Source of the DNA: Mycolicibacterium fluoranthenivorans
GTDB taxonomy: Bacteria; Actinomycetota; Actinomycetes; Mycobacteriales; Mycobacteriaceae
Length of the DNA stretch: 64,000 bases
NCBI RefSeq assembly: GCF_011758805.1
Contig: NZ_JAANOW010000003.1
Coordinates: 496,001-560,000 of the forward strand
Reading direction: 5' to 3'
The position numbers and the translations under genes are program-made. The notes beneath the pieces are model-generated. The model was given only the letters and a program-made list of their open reading frames with translations, was not told where the DNA came from and did not search any database. This document shows, one piece after another, positions 22,040 to 31,843 of this stretch. Position 1 is the stretch's first letter; the number at the start of each line of letters is the position of its first letter.

Positions 22040-23223
22040 CCGAGACCGCAGATGTCGTGATCGTCGGCGGCGGACTGGAGGGGGCCGCTGCGGCGTGGGC
22101 GTTGAGCCAACGCGGGGTCACCGATGTCTTTGTGGCCGAACGCAATACCGTCGGCTCGGGGATGACCGGGAAGTCCAGCGGCATCGTGCGCTGCCACTAC
22201 GGGGTCAGCTCGCTCGCCGCGATGGCCACCGTCGGCCTGGAGGTGTTCGAGAGCGCCGAGGAGATCTTCGGCAACGACATCGGGTTCCGGCAGACCGGCT
22301 ATGTCGTCGGAGTCGGCGCGCCGAACGTCGAGAACCTGCGCAAAAGCCTGGCCGCCCAACGTGAGGTGGGCGTACAGACCGAGGAGATCGACGCCTCGGA
22401 CGTCGCGGCGATGTGGCCGTGGGCCGACCTGGAGCCGTTCGCCGCGTTCGGCTGGGAAGCCCGGGGCGGCTACGGCGACGCCTACCAGACCGCGCAGGCC
22501 TTCTCGGTGTCCGCACGCGCCGCGGGTGTGCGGGTCCGCCAAGGCACCGAGGTCACCGCGTTGCTCACCGACGGCGACAAGGTCACCGGCGTGCGCCTGG
22601 CCGACGGCACCGAGGTCTGCGCCGGCACCGTCGTCATCGCGACCGGGGTGTGGACCCGTCCGCTCCTGGCGCCCTACGGGATCGACGTGCCCATCGAGGT
22701 GCACCGGGAACAGATCATGATGATCAAACCCGGCGTCGACCTCGGGCAGGTCCCGGTGTTCTCCGATCTGGTCTCCCTGCAGTACATCCGCCCGGAACCC
22801 AACGGGGAGCTGCTGTTCGGGAACTCCGATCTGATGGCACTGGACATCGCCGATCCCGACGGGTATTCCAACCGCGCCGATGACGCCTTCGTCGACCTGA
22901 CCGTCGACAAGCTCAGCACCCGGTTCCCCGGTCTTACCGACGCCGCCATCGCCAGCAGCTACGCGGGCTGTTACGACGTCACGCCGGACTGGAATCCGGT
23001 CATCTCACGCACCGGAATCGACGGGCTCATCGTGGCCGCCGGATTCAGCGGGCATGGCTTCAAGATCGCCCCGGCCGTGGGGCGGCTGGTCGCCGATCTC
23101 GTCATCGACGGTCGCAGCACCGACCCGCGCATCCCGGAGACCGATTTCCGGTTGTCCCGGTTTGCCGAGGAGGATCTGCTCAGAAGCCCCTACCCGTACG
23201 TCGGCGCGGGCGAGATGCGCTAG
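22036..23223 (+). CDS. FAD-dependent amine oxidoreductase (sarcosine-oxidase beta-like)
   Basis: A 395-aa DAO-family flavoprotein. The N-terminal dinucleotide site is DVVIVGGGLEGAAAAWAL; TGKSSGIVRCHYGVSSLAAM is the variant of the motif seen in sarcosine oxidase beta and N-methylglutamate dehydrogenase subunits. The C-terminal FAD segment is VAAGFSGHGFKIAPAVGRLV. Members oxidise N-methylated or secondary amino acids. The ATG overlaps the previous stop (ATGA). No alpha, gamma or delta partner subunits are encoded nearby, so it may act as a single-subunit oxidase on the product of the upstream synthase. Confidence 0.87.
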   Translation: MTETADVVIVGGGLEGAAAAWALSQRGVTDVFVAERNTVGSGMTGKSSGIVRCHYGVSSLAAMATVGLEVFESAEEIFGNDIGFRQTGYVVGVGAPNVENLRKSLAAQREVGVQTEEIDASDVAAMWPWADLEPFAAFGWEARGGYGDAYQTAQAFSVSARAAGVRVRQGTEVTALLTDGDKVTGVRLADGTEVCAGTVVIATGVWTRPLLAPYGIDVPIEVHREQIMMIKPGVDLGQVPVFSDLVSLQYIRPEPNGELLFGNSDLMALDIADPDGYSNRADDAFVDLTVDKLSTRFPGLTDAAIASSYAGCYDVTPDWNPVISRTGIDGLIVAAGFSGHGFKIAPAVGRLVADLVIDGRSTDPRIPETDFRLSRFAEEDLLRSPYPYVGAGEMR

Positions 23224-23244
23224 GCAGGAGAGCGGAGTCGAACC

Positions 23245-23889
23245 ATGAGTGACGTCCCACTGCTCCGTAACTCCGGCATCGCCCGGGACCGGGATCCGCA
23301 GGCGCCGCCCGATGACCTCGAGTTCGAGGCCGCCATCGGGCGCAATGTGCGCCAGCTGCGGTTGGCCCAGGGGTTGACCGTCGCGGAGATGGCGGCCCGG
23401 GTGGGTATCTCCAAGGCGATGCTGTCCAAGATCGAGAACGCCCAGACCTCCTGCAGCCTGTCCACGCTTGCGTTGCTGGCCAAGGGTCTCGACGTGCCGG
23501 TGACCAGCCTGTTCCGCGGGGCCGACGTCGAGCGCCCGGCCGCCTTCGTGAAGTCGGGCACCGGGGCGCGCATCGTGCGCAACGGCACCAAGGAGGGGCA
23601 TGAGTACCAGCTGCTGAGCTCGCTGCGCGGCGAGCACAAGCGGCTGGAGTGCCTGCACGTCACGCTGAGCGAGAAGAGCCGGACCTATCCGCTGTTCCAG
23701 CATCCGGGTACGGAGTTCATCTTCATGCTCGAGGGGGTCATGGATTACAGCCACAGCCGGTCGGTGTACCGGTTGCACCCGGGTGACTCACTGCAGATGG
23801 ACGGCGAGGGAGCGCACGGCCCGGTGGATCTGGTGGCGCTACCGATCCGGTTCCTCTCGGTGATCGCGTTCCCCGACACCCAGGTCTGA
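23245..23889 (+). CDS. XRE-family transcriptional regulator with cupin domain
   Basis: A 214-aa regulator: a helix-turn-helix (RQLRLAQGLTVAEMAARVGISKAMLSKIENAQTSCSL, quoted here only to fix residues about 34-70) and a C-terminal cupin (about 130-205, with LFQHPGTEFIFMLEGVMDY and HPGDSLQMDGEGAHGPVDL holding metal-ligand-like His/Glu). GGAGAG precedes the ATG by about 10 nt. Cupin sensors of this type usually bind a small pathway metabolite, so it most likely controls the glnT-synthase-oxidase genes it closes. It ends one base before a convergent small gene. Confidence 0.9.
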   Translation: MSDVPLLRNSGIARDRDPQAPPDDLEFEAAIGRNVRQLRLAQGLTVAEMAARVGISKAMLSKIENAQTSCSLSTLALLAKGLDVPVTSLFRGADVERPAAFVKSGTGARIVRNGTKEGHEYQLLSSLRGEHKRLECLHVTLSEKSRTYPLFQHPGTEFIFMLEGVMDYSHSRSVYRLHPGDSLQMDGEGAHGPVDLVALPIRFLSVIAFPDTQV

Positions 23890-24048
23890 CTACTGGTGGT
23901 GGAACGCGGTTCCGGTGGCCGACTGCGCGGTCGCAGCCGCTTCCAGACCGGTGACGGCGCCGGTCGCGCCGAACAGTCCGAGTGCCGCGGCGCCGAGGAC
24001 ACCGGCGGCCAGAATGGGGGTGCCGATGGCTTTGACGAAATTGATCAT
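23890..24048 (-). CDS. 52-aa hydrophobic exported or membrane peptide
   Basis: A small gene that is easily missed. AAAGGAA lies 8 nt upstream of the ATG at 24048, an excellent Shine-Dalgarno, and the 52-aa product has a single Ala/Gly-rich hydrophobic stretch (TPILAAGVLGAAALGLFGAT) with a short Ala/Thr tail ending FHHQ. It looks like a signal peptide or membrane segment followed by little else, comparable to other tiny mycobacterial exported peptides. The open frame extends far upstream only because of GC bias. Function unknown. Confidence 0.6.
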   Translation of the reverse strand: MINFVKAIGTPILAAGVLGAAALGLFGATGAVTGLEAAATAQSATGTAFHHQ

Positions 24049-24179
24049 GTCGTGAGTTCCTTTGCGTGAGTGCGCTGTTGACTCAACGATGTCCGAGAGA
24101 AGGGTCACGGTCTGTCGGGCGAGTGGTGGATATCCCGGATGAACCCGGTGTCCCCCGATCAGGGGAAGGAGCTCGGGAT

Positions 24180-25148
24180 TCAGCCGAAGAGTTTGGCCGC
24201 CGACACCGCGATATCGGTGACCGTCTCGCACCGCGGCGGGGTGCTCTCCACCGAGACCGAGGGGCGGATCACCACGTCGGAAGGACGCAGATAGTCGCCG
24301 CCGAGCAGTTTGCGGCGCATCGGCGCACCGAGGAACACACTCGCCGTACAGAGTTGGGTATCGAGAAACACCACGACACCGTCGCGACTGAGCCGCGACC
24401 GGTTGTCGGTGCCCGGTTCGAACAGTTGAGGCTGCAACGTGAGCCGCACGGCGGTGCGATCGGCCAGCGTCATGGCACACATGTGCGGTCGGGTGGCCCC
24501 GATATCCCACCGCGCCGCGGGCTGCACCGCCACGATCTCGCAGGGATCGCGCTCGGCGAGCACGACAGGGTAGGCCGCCGCACCGTCGCGGATCGGGGGC
24601 CGCGTCGCGTCGAGTATCGGCGCCGCCGACCGCCCGATGAGGTCGGCGAAATCGCACGACTGCTCGGTGATCGGGGTGATCCGGACCACCGGTTCCACCG
24701 GTCCGGGCAATGGTGGGGCCCCGGGCAGGCGGTCCAGCGGCAGCGACCCCACGAATTCACACGGCGACGGCTCCAGGGTGTCCAGCCCCACCCATACGCT
24801 CACGTAGCGGCGGGCGCTTTCGCCGGCCACCTTGATGTCCACATCGCATTCATCGAAGGCGAACATCGTTCCCACAGAACCGATCTCACCGATTTTCGCG
24901 AGCGTTTCACGGGTCAGCAGGCCACACGGGTCGAGTCGGCGAAGTGCACGCAGATACGCCAGCCGATCCCGTTGCGCGGGGCTCACCGACACCCCGTAGG
25001 TGGACACGGGCCCGGCGAAGAAATATCCGGGATCGGGAGCCGCGGCGCGCGACGCGGCGGGGATGAACCGGGCACATCCCGCGAGGCCGAGCACCGTGAC
25101 GAGTAACAGGACCAGCACGGACTGCACAGAGCGGGGTTTTGGCGCCAC
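24180..25148 (-). CDS. Lipoprotein, function unknown
   Basis: The frame opens at 25268, but that prefix lies over the divergent leuA leader. A GTG at 25148 (or 25127/25118) places a normal lipoprotein signal at the front: VQSVLVLLLVTVLGLAGC, with lipobox LAGC. The mature part (about 300 aa) contains paired cysteines (LDPCGLL, FDECDVD, PSPCEFV, QSCDFAD, RDPCEIV, HMCAMTL, TQLCTAS, PPRCETV) and resembles DUF3558-like mycobacterial lipoproteins. It is divergently transcribed from leuA. Start is uncertain; coding status is clear. Confidence 0.7.
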   Translation of the reverse strand: MAPKPRSVQSVLVLLLVTVLGLAGCARFIPAASRAAAPDPGYFFAGPVSTYGVSVSPAQRDRLAYLRALRRLDPCGLLTRETLAKIGEIGSVGTMFAFDECDVDIKVAGESARRYVSVWVGLDTLEPSPCEFVGSLPLDRLPGAPPLPGPVEPVVRITPITEQSCDFADLIGRSAAPILDATRPPIRDGAAAYPVVLAERDPCEIVAVQPAARWDIGATRPHMCAMTLADRTAVRLTLQPQLFEPGTDNRSRLSRDGVVVFLDTQLCTASVFLGAPMRRKLLGGDYLRPSDVVIRPSVSVESTPPRCETVTDIAVSAAKLFG

Positions 25149-25160
25149 AGCGATGCGGAG

Positions 25161-25166
25161 TACAGT
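25161..25166 (+). promoter_or_regulatory. -10 element of the leuA leader transcript
   Basis: TACAGT fits TANNNT and lies 7 nt before the GTG of the leader peptide at 25174, so transcription would start at or next to that GTG and the leader peptide would be translated from a leaderless mRNA, common in mycobacteria. A weak -35 could lie in the TTTTGGCG region at 25,137-25,144. Confidence 0.5.
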
Positions 25167-25173
25167 AGCGCAC

Positions 25174-25215
25174 GTGCAGCGGGTGCTCCTTCTCGGACGC
25201 CGCGACGGGGTCTGA
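25174..25215 (+). CDS. leuA leader peptide with three consecutive leucine codons
   Basis: A 13-codon ORF, MQRVLLLGRRDGV then TGA, with three adjacent Leu codons (CTC CTT CTC). It lies 85 nt upstream of leuA. Leucine codons in a row in a short leader just ahead of a leucine-biosynthesis gene are the signature of ribosome-mediated attenuation. The stop region overlaps the 5' half of the first stem of the downstream RNA structure, so ribosome position would decide which stem forms. Confidence 0.7.
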   Translation: MQRVLLLGRRDGV

Positions 25216-25260
25216 CCAGACCGGCTACCCGTCGCGGGTGTTTCGCGATGCGCCGGTCTG
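25201..25260 (+). promoter_or_regulatory. LEU-element-like RNA structure (interlocking stems) upstream of leuA
   Basis: Two perfect stems interlock: CGCGACGGG (25201-25209) with CCCGTCGCG (25228-25236), and CAGACCGG (25217-25224) with CCGGTCTG (25253-25260). The 5' arm of the second sits in the loop of the first, so they form a pseudoknot or exclude each other. A conserved pseudoknot called the LEU element has been described upstream of leuA in Actinobacteria; this agrees with it. No U tract follows, so control may be of translation or by Rho rather than intrinsic termination. Confidence 0.7.
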
Positions 25261-25276
25261 AAATCCACGGGATTGA

Positions 25277-27106
<1,830 letters not shown>

Positions 27107-27151
27107 CTGACGTAAGCGTAAATAACGCACCGTCACCTACGAGGAGTAGCT

Positions 27152-27538
27152 ATGGACTGGGGTTCAACATGGGATTTCCTGTGGCACTTCCTGATCATCT
27201 TCGCCTGGATCGCGTACCTGCTCGTGCTGTTCCAGATCCTCACGGACCTGTTCTGGCGTGACCACAAGACATCCGGTTTCGCCAAGGCGATCTGGGTGAT
27301 CCTGCTGATCGTCTTCCCGTGGCTGACGGCACTGGTGTACCTCATCGCCCGTGGCAACGGTATGGCCGAACGAGCCCGCGAAGCCGCCGCGGCCGCCAAG
27401 AAGCAGACCGACGACTACATCCGGGAAGCCGCGGGCCGCTCCCCGGCCGAAGAGATCGCGCACGCCAAGGAACTGCTGGACGCCGGCACCATCAGCCAGA
27501 GTGAGTTCGACGCACTGAAGACCAAGGCGCTCAGCTAG
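27152..27538 (+). CDS. SHOCT-domain membrane protein
   Basis: A 128-aa protein with two transmembrane helices in a phospholipase-D-N-terminal-like arrangement (FLWHFLIIFAWIAYLLVLFQ and FAKAIWVILLIVFPWLTALV). A short charged linker follows, then a C-terminal SHOCT domain (EEIAHAKELLDAGTISQSEF). GAGGAG precedes the ATG. SHOCT domains are small oligomerisation modules; the precise role is unknown. It converges with the TetR gene, stops overlapping by 4 nt. Confidence 0.8.
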   Translation: MDWGSTWDFLWHFLIIFAWIAYLLVLFQILTDLFWRDHKTSGFAKAIWVILLIVFPWLTALVYLIARGNGMAERAREAAAAAKKQTDDYIREAAGRSPAEEIAHAKELLDAGTISQSEFDALKTKALS

Positions 27539-28122
27539 TTTCGCTCCGACTGCCCGAGTACGGCAGTCAGCATCCGCTCGACCAGCCCGGCAAGATCGGA
27601 CGCGCCGGGCTGGTCGGCGATGAACGTCAGGTTGCTGTAGGCCAACCCGTTGAGCAACCGGGCGAGTTCCCCCACCTGCTCGTCGGTCACCGCCAGCCCC
27701 GCGGCGGCCAGCAGTAGCGATGCGGACTTCAATGCCGCCGACTGCATCTCACTCAACAACGGCCGCAGCTCGGGCCGCCGCACGCCCTCGTTGAACAGTT
27801 CGTACCGGGCCAGTTGCCGTCGCCCGTTCGAGCCGCCGAGATCGGTGACCATGGCCGTCATCATCGTGGCCAGCGTCTCCCGGTTCAGCGTTCCCAACCC
27901 GTTCTGCAGCAGGCCGACGTGCTGCCACTGCAGTTCCACGAGGCGCGCGGCCGTCGCCTCCAGCAGGGCCATCCTGGTCCTGAAGTAGTTCGAGGTCGTG
28001 CCGGCGGGCTGTCCCGCCCGCTCGTCGACCGCGCGGTGGGTGAGCCCGCCGGCGCCCATCTCGCCCAGGATGTCGATCGCGGCATCGAGCAGCACGGCGC
28101 GGCGGTGCGGATTCGGCGGCAT
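27535..28122 (-). CDS. TetR-family transcriptional regulator
   Basis: A 195-aa TetR regulator. The N-terminal DNA-binding domain runs HRRAVLLDAAIDILGEMGAG, then THRAVDERAGQPAGTTSNYF, the usual HTH ending in NYF; the remainder is the ligand-binding helical domain. Its ATG overlaps the stop of the upstream membrane-protein gene (ATGA). It therefore probably represses the promoter ahead of that pair, where a palindromic operator is visible at 28581-28606. Confidence 0.9.
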   Translation of the reverse strand: MPPNPHRRAVLLDAAIDILGEMGAGGLTHRAVDERAGQPAGTTSNYFRTRMALLEATAARLVELQWQHVGLLQNGLGTLNRETLATMMTAMVTDLGGSNGRRQLARYELFNEGVRRPELRPLLSEMQSAALKSASLLLAAAGLAVTDEQVGELARLLNGLAYSNLTFIADQPGASDLAGLVERMLTAVLGQSERN

Positions 28123-28571
28123 CAGTCCTGGTACCGCACCCGAGCCAGCATGACCAGGAACACCGGGTAGACCAGGCAGAGCAGCAGGTAACTGAACCAG
28201 TAGCCGGCCAGGTGGACATAGAAGCTGACATCGCCCAGCACGAACAGCACATACAGGTGCAGCGGGACGCTGACCGTGATGTAGCCGATCGCCGCCGTCA
28301 GCGCGATGCGGTGGGGCCGGTTGACGAACGCCATCCGGCGGTACCCGACGATTCCGGTGACGGCGGCGTAGGCCATCGGTAGCAACAGCAGCAGGTCACC
28401 GACGGGCGTGACGACGTAGCGCAGCGCGGCCTCGTCGCCGAACAGCACGCGGCAGAGGTGCATGCCGAACCCGATCACGAGGGTGAACATCGCGGCCTGG
28501 CGGAAGTAATACCCGTGGCGGCGGTACGCCTCCCACCGCGACGGTTTCACTACATCTGTAGTGGTATCCAT
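28122..28571 (-). CDS. Four-helix membrane protein in operon with TetR
   Basis: A 149-aa integral membrane protein with about four hydrophobic helices (AAMFTLVIGFGMHLCRVLFG, GDLLLLLPMAYAAVTGIVGY, ALTAAIGYITVSVPLHLYVL, GYWFSYLLLCLVYPVFLVML). The ATG at 28571 lies 7 nt after TAACCT, a -10-like hexamer on the minus strand, so the transcript is probably leaderless. The open frame extends upstream into the neighbouring methyltransferase antisense, which is not coding. It is likely the direct target of the TetR protein; function unknown. Confidence 0.75.
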   Translation of the reverse strand: MDTTTDVVKPSRWEAYRRHGYYFRQAAMFTLVIGFGMHLCRVLFGDEAALRYVVTPVGDLLLLLPMAYAAVTGIVGYRRMAFVNRPHRIALTAAIGYITVSVPLHLYVLFVLGDVSFYVHLAGYWFSYLLLCLVYPVFLVMLARVRYQD

Positions 28572-28580
28572 GGTGCGTAG

Positions 28581-28606
28581 GTTACCACTACGGAAGTAGT
28601 GGTAAC
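28581..28606. promoter_or_regulatory. Palindromic TetR operator
   Basis: GTTACCACTAC and GTAGTGGTAAC form a perfect 11-bp inverted repeat with a 4-nt centre (GGAA). It overlaps the putative -10 of the membrane protein-tetR pair. An extra half-site GTAGTGGTA recurs at 28558-28566, just inside the coding start. Perfect symmetry and placement point to autoregulation by the TetR protein. Confidence 0.8.
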
Positions 28607-28609
28607 AAT

Positions 28610-29230
28610 CTATGCCCGGGTACCCCGAAAGAAGGCGACCGGACCCACCAGGCGCAGCCGCCGGGAACCCAGATCGGCGCAGTCGAAACCGGCCTCGCGC
28701 AGCAGACCGGGCAGTTCGCCATCGGCATGGGCGACCGAGAGGTGCCGGCCCACCACATCGACGATGTGAACGCTGCCTCCGGGCCGCAGCACCCGGTACG
28801 CCTCGCCCAGCGCGGCCCTGCGCATCTCGGGATCCAGGTGGTGCAACATCATCGACGACAGCACTCGATCGAACGACCCGTCGACAAACGGTAGTTCCTG
28901 CGCATAACCACGCTCGAAGGTGACGTCCGGAGCCTTCTTCCGCGCCTTTTCCAGCGCCCGGGGATCCGGATCGATACCGGTGATCTGCACGGCCGACTCG
29001 GCCCGTCTCGCCCTGATGGTGAGATTTCCCGTACCGCAACCGATGTCGAGTACGCGCGCACCTGCGAACAGTTGCGCTTGGGCCACCAACATGTCGTAGG
29101 CGGGCGGCATGCCGAGGACGCGGGTGAGCAGGTCATAGACGGGTAACAGCAGATCGTGCCCGGCGGCGGGCAGGTAGTCGTGTCGGTTTCCCCACGTCTT
29201 GGCGACCGAATTCGGATGATCATTGCTCAT
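28610..29230 (-). CDS. Class I SAM-dependent methyltransferase
   Basis: A methyltransferase of 206 aa from the second ATG (29230; the first at 29239 adds MEA). Signatures: VLDIGCGTGNLTIRARR (SAM loop), ITGIDPDPRALEKARKKAPD, DRVLSSMMLHHLDPEMRRAA and VLRPGGSVHIVDVVGRH. UbiE/Erg6-like in type; the substrate is unknown. It is divergent from the AraC regulator, which may sense the same compound. Confidence 0.85.
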   Translation of the reverse strand: MSNDHPNSVAKTWGNRHDYLPAAGHDLLLPVYDLLTRVLGMPPAYDMLVAQAQLFAGARVLDIGCGTGNLTIRARRAESAVQITGIDPDPRALEKARKKAPDVTFERGYAQELPFVDGSFDRVLSSMMLHHLDPEMRRAALGEAYRVLRPGGSVHIVDVVGRHLSVAHADGELPGLLREAGFDCADLGSRRLRLVGPVAFFRGTRA

Positions 29231-29291
29231 GGCTTCCATGCTGCACCAGGCATGAACTCGGATGTTGTGCGATCTTCGGCCAAATCGGGAC

Positions 29292-29297
29292 TATCTT
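29292..29297 (+). promoter_or_regulatory. -10 element of a leaderless araC-family transcript
   Basis: TATCTT, 6 nt before the ATG at 29304, fits a sigma-A -10 with transcription starting on or beside the A of ATG. No Shine-Dalgarno is visible, which agrees with leaderless translation. Confidence 0.45.
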
Positions 29298-29303
29298 CAT
29301 GTC

Positions 29304-30164
29304 ATGACCTCGGCTGTCCGACCTGCTCGGCACGTCAACGGTGTGCCGGTCTACGAGTACTCCCCGGCGACCCACCAGGACCCGGTCGTGGTGATCCGGT
29401 CACTGCCCGACAACGTTCTGCAGAAGAGCCGCCATATCCACGATTTTCCGCTCCTGACCTATGTCGCGGAGAGCAGTTCCGTGTACGTCGTCGCAGCGGG
29501 CGAACCGATCGACCCGGTGTGGATCCGGAATACACCCGACGTGGCCGTGGTGTTCTTCGACGCCGCCGCACTCGGTGACAGCACCCGTTCGCCGTGGCCG
29601 TCCTGGCGCGGACATCCCCTGCTGTTCCCGTTCTTGCACGGCGATGCCGGCGGAATCCTGCACCTGCAGCTTCCGCCGGATCGGAAGCCATTCTGGGACA
29701 ACACCATCGACTCGATGGATGCAGAACTCACGGTCCGCGGCGAGGGTTACCGGCAAGCGGTCCTGGCCCACCTCACCCTGCTGCTGATCGACCTGGCCCG
29801 CATGACCGGTGACGTGGTGGCCGATCTGCGCCGCAGCGGTGAGCCCTTGATCGCCGATGTCTTCGCCGTCATCGAACGGCGTATCGGCGAACCCCTGTCC
29901 TTGAGCGACGTGGCCGCCGAACTCGGATTGACCCCCGGGCATCTGACCACCGTGGTGCGCCGCCGGACCGGGCGCACGGTACAAGAGTGGATCATCGAAC
30001 GGCGGATGACCGAGGCTCGCGCCCTGCTCGCCGGGACGGACCTGCCCGTCGCCGAGATCGCCCGCCGTGTCGGTGTCGGCGACCCGGGTTACTTCGCCCG
30101 ACTGTTCCACCGCCGGCACGGCGTACCGCCGCGGCGTTGGCGGGGCGGTACGAGCGCAAACTGA
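29304..30164 (+). CDS. AraC-family transcriptional regulator
   Basis: A 286-aa regulator with an N-terminal cupin-like sensor (HVNGVPVYEYSPATHQDP onward) and two C-terminal HTH motifs (GEPLSLSDVAAELGLTPGHL and LPVAEIARRVGVGDPGYFAR, ending in the typical RLFHRRHGVPPRRWR). The start at 29304 is preferred to 29262 because of the close -10 element and the absence of similarity in the 14-residue prefix. It is divergent from a methyltransferase and lies upstream of the AurF-like gene; either may be its target. Confidence 0.88.
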   Translation: MTSAVRPARHVNGVPVYEYSPATHQDPVVVIRSLPDNVLQKSRHIHDFPLLTYVAESSSVYVVAAGEPIDPVWIRNTPDVAVVFFDAAALGDSTRSPWPSWRGHPLLFPFLHGDAGGILHLQLPPDRKPFWDNTIDSMDAELTVRGEGYRQAVLAHLTLLLIDLARMTGDVVADLRRSGEPLIADVFAVIERRIGEPLSLSDVAAELGLTPGHLTTVVRRRTGRTVQEWIIERRMTEARALLAGTDLPVAEIARRVGVGDPGYFARLFHRRHGVPPRRWRGGTSAN

Positions 30165-30489
30165 TTGCTGCTCCCTGCGATTGTGCCGCCGGCTGCACCC
30201 GATCTCGGTGCCCGACTGCACTACAAGAGATTTCGATTTGGTGTCAATCCGCCCAATCCACCGAACCGTCTCCCCCAGTTACCGTCTAGCTCTCGCTCGT
30301 AACGGGTCGGCGCGCAAAGCGTAACGACTTGGCGCACATGCGTACACAGCGATCACGCAGGTGATAGCAATTGCGGTAGCGACAGCGGATGGAGATCGGT
30401 ATGCAATGGGATTGCCCGCCGGCAGAGTGCGCCGAGAACTCGGCGCCGGTCTGCGTCATCCCGTTCGCCATGGCAGAACGTGTCAGCCG
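30165..30489. other. Intergenic region before the AurF-like gene
   Basis: About 325 nt without a convincing gene. It holds a small inverted repeat ATCAC-GCAG-GTGAT at 30352-30365 and two CGTAACG copies at about 30297 and 30320. These are plausible regulator contacts for the downstream oxygenase gene. No clear promoter hexamers could be chosen. The frame of the downstream gene stays open through the 3' part with a possible ATG at 30406, but that prefix is not protein-like. Confidence 0.4.
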
Positions 30490-31794
30490 ATGACGACGCT
30501 CAGTCGTACCGACGACACGTCCGAGGCCGAATATTCGGACAAGGTCACGGCGCTCACCGAGGCGATGACCCGTCTGGCATTCGATCCCTATCGTGATATC
30601 GATTGGGACGCAACGGAGAACGTCTTGAACGAGGACGATCCGCGCTGGCAATTGGATCCGGACGCCGCCCCGCTGGCGGCAACGCAGTGGTATGGCGAAC
30701 AGTCGCTGCAGCGGCGTATCGACATGGGCCGCTGGATGACCGCGAACATGCTCAAGGTCACCCTTCAGTTCGAGATGATGCTGGTGCGCGGCGTCGTGCA
30801 CTACGCGGGCAGTCTGCCCAACGGCGCCGAGGTCTTCCGGTATCTGCTCAACGAACTGTCCGACGAGTGTCATCACATCCAGATGTTCCAGGAATTCGTC
30901 AACCGCACCCGTGAAGACGTCCCCGGAATGCGCCGTGCCTCCCGCATCATCGGTCCGATCATCGCCTTCATCGGCGGCTACGCCAATATCTTTCTCTTCA
31001 TCGGGGTCTTGTGTGGCGAACAGCCACTGCACTTCCAGCAGACGCTGCAGCATCGCGGCGCCACCCAGGTACCCCCGCTGCTCAATCGCATCACCTCGAT
31101 CCATCTGGCGGAGGAAGCACGCCACATCACCTTTGCCGACATCCACCTGGCGCAGCAGATCGGGAGCGCCGGGCGATTACGACGGGCGTTGTACGCCCTC
31201 ACCTTCCCGTTCTTTCTCCGCTGGCTGATCGGTGAGATGCTCACGCCGCCGCGCGCATTCGTTCGGCAGTTCGGGATCCCCCGGCAGGTTTTCAAGGCCG
31301 CGTACTGGCGAAGTGCCCACTCACGTCGACTGTTGGCCGAATCGGCGGCCGACGTTCGGCGTGCCGCCGCCGACCTCGGTCTGCGCCCGGTGTGGTCGCG
31401 TTGGATCTGGCGGCTGCTGGGCATCGACGGGCGCCTGCCCCGGTATCGCGGCGAGCCCGATCGCAGTCCGGCGACCACGCTCACGACGGACTGTCGAGGA
31501 ACGGTGTGGGGACGGTGTGCCGCAGCGATACTCATGGCGGGCGTGGCCCTGTTGGCGACCCCGGACGGATTGCGCATCATCGCCGTCGCCGCCGCCGGTG
31601 CGGGTGTCTGGGCGACCTACCACATGCTGCGGGCACGATATGGCCGCGTGGTGGGCAACCAACCATTCGAGTGGTCGCGGTTCCTGGTCTGGGTGGTGGT
31701 CTGCGTCGCCATGATTCCCGCCGGCGGGTTGATCGGCCTCGCTCTGGTGGTGTTCATGATCCTTGCTCTTGCCGAATGGATGCCCACGCCATGA
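30490..31794 (+). CDS. AurF-like diiron oxygenase with C-terminal membrane helices
   Basis: A 434-aa ferritin-like diiron protein resembling p-aminobenzoate N-oxygenase AurF. The iron ligands fall in helices: QFEMMLVRGVVHY (first Glu), LLNELSDECHHIQMFQEF (Glu plus His) and HLAEEARHITFADIHLAQQ (ExxRH). Unlike the usual family length (about 300-340 aa), it has roughly 100 extra C-terminal residues. These contain three or four hydrophobic helices (CAAAILMAGVALLAT, IIAVAAAGAGVWATYHML, FLVWVVVCVAMIPAGGLIGL and a final one), predicting a membrane-bound enzyme. The next gene is a methyltransferase 49 nt downstream, so a modified lipid or natural product is a plausible substrate. Confidence 0.8.
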   Translation: MTTLSRTDDTSEAEYSDKVTALTEAMTRLAFDPYRDIDWDATENVLNEDDPRWQLDPDAAPLAATQWYGEQSLQRRIDMGRWMTANMLKVTLQFEMMLVRGVVHYAGSLPNGAEVFRYLLNELSDECHHIQMFQEFVNRTREDVPGMRRASRIIGPIIAFIGGYANIFLFIGVLCGEQPLHFQQTLQHRGATQVPPLLNRITSIHLAEEARHITFADIHLAQQIGSAGRLRRALYALTFPFFLRWLIGEMLTPPRAFVRQFGIPRQVFKAAYWRSAHSRRLLAESAADVRRAAADLGLRPVWSRWIWRLLGIDGRLPRYRGEPDRSPATTLTTDCRGTVWGRCAAAILMAGVALLATPDGLRIIAVAAAGAGVWATYHMLRARYGRVVGNQPFEWSRFLVWVVVCVAMIPAGGLIGLALVVFMILALAEWMPTP

Positions 31795-31843
31795 CCGAGG
31801 GCACACCAACATGGCAACCCTGAATCGACCTGAAAGGCAACAA

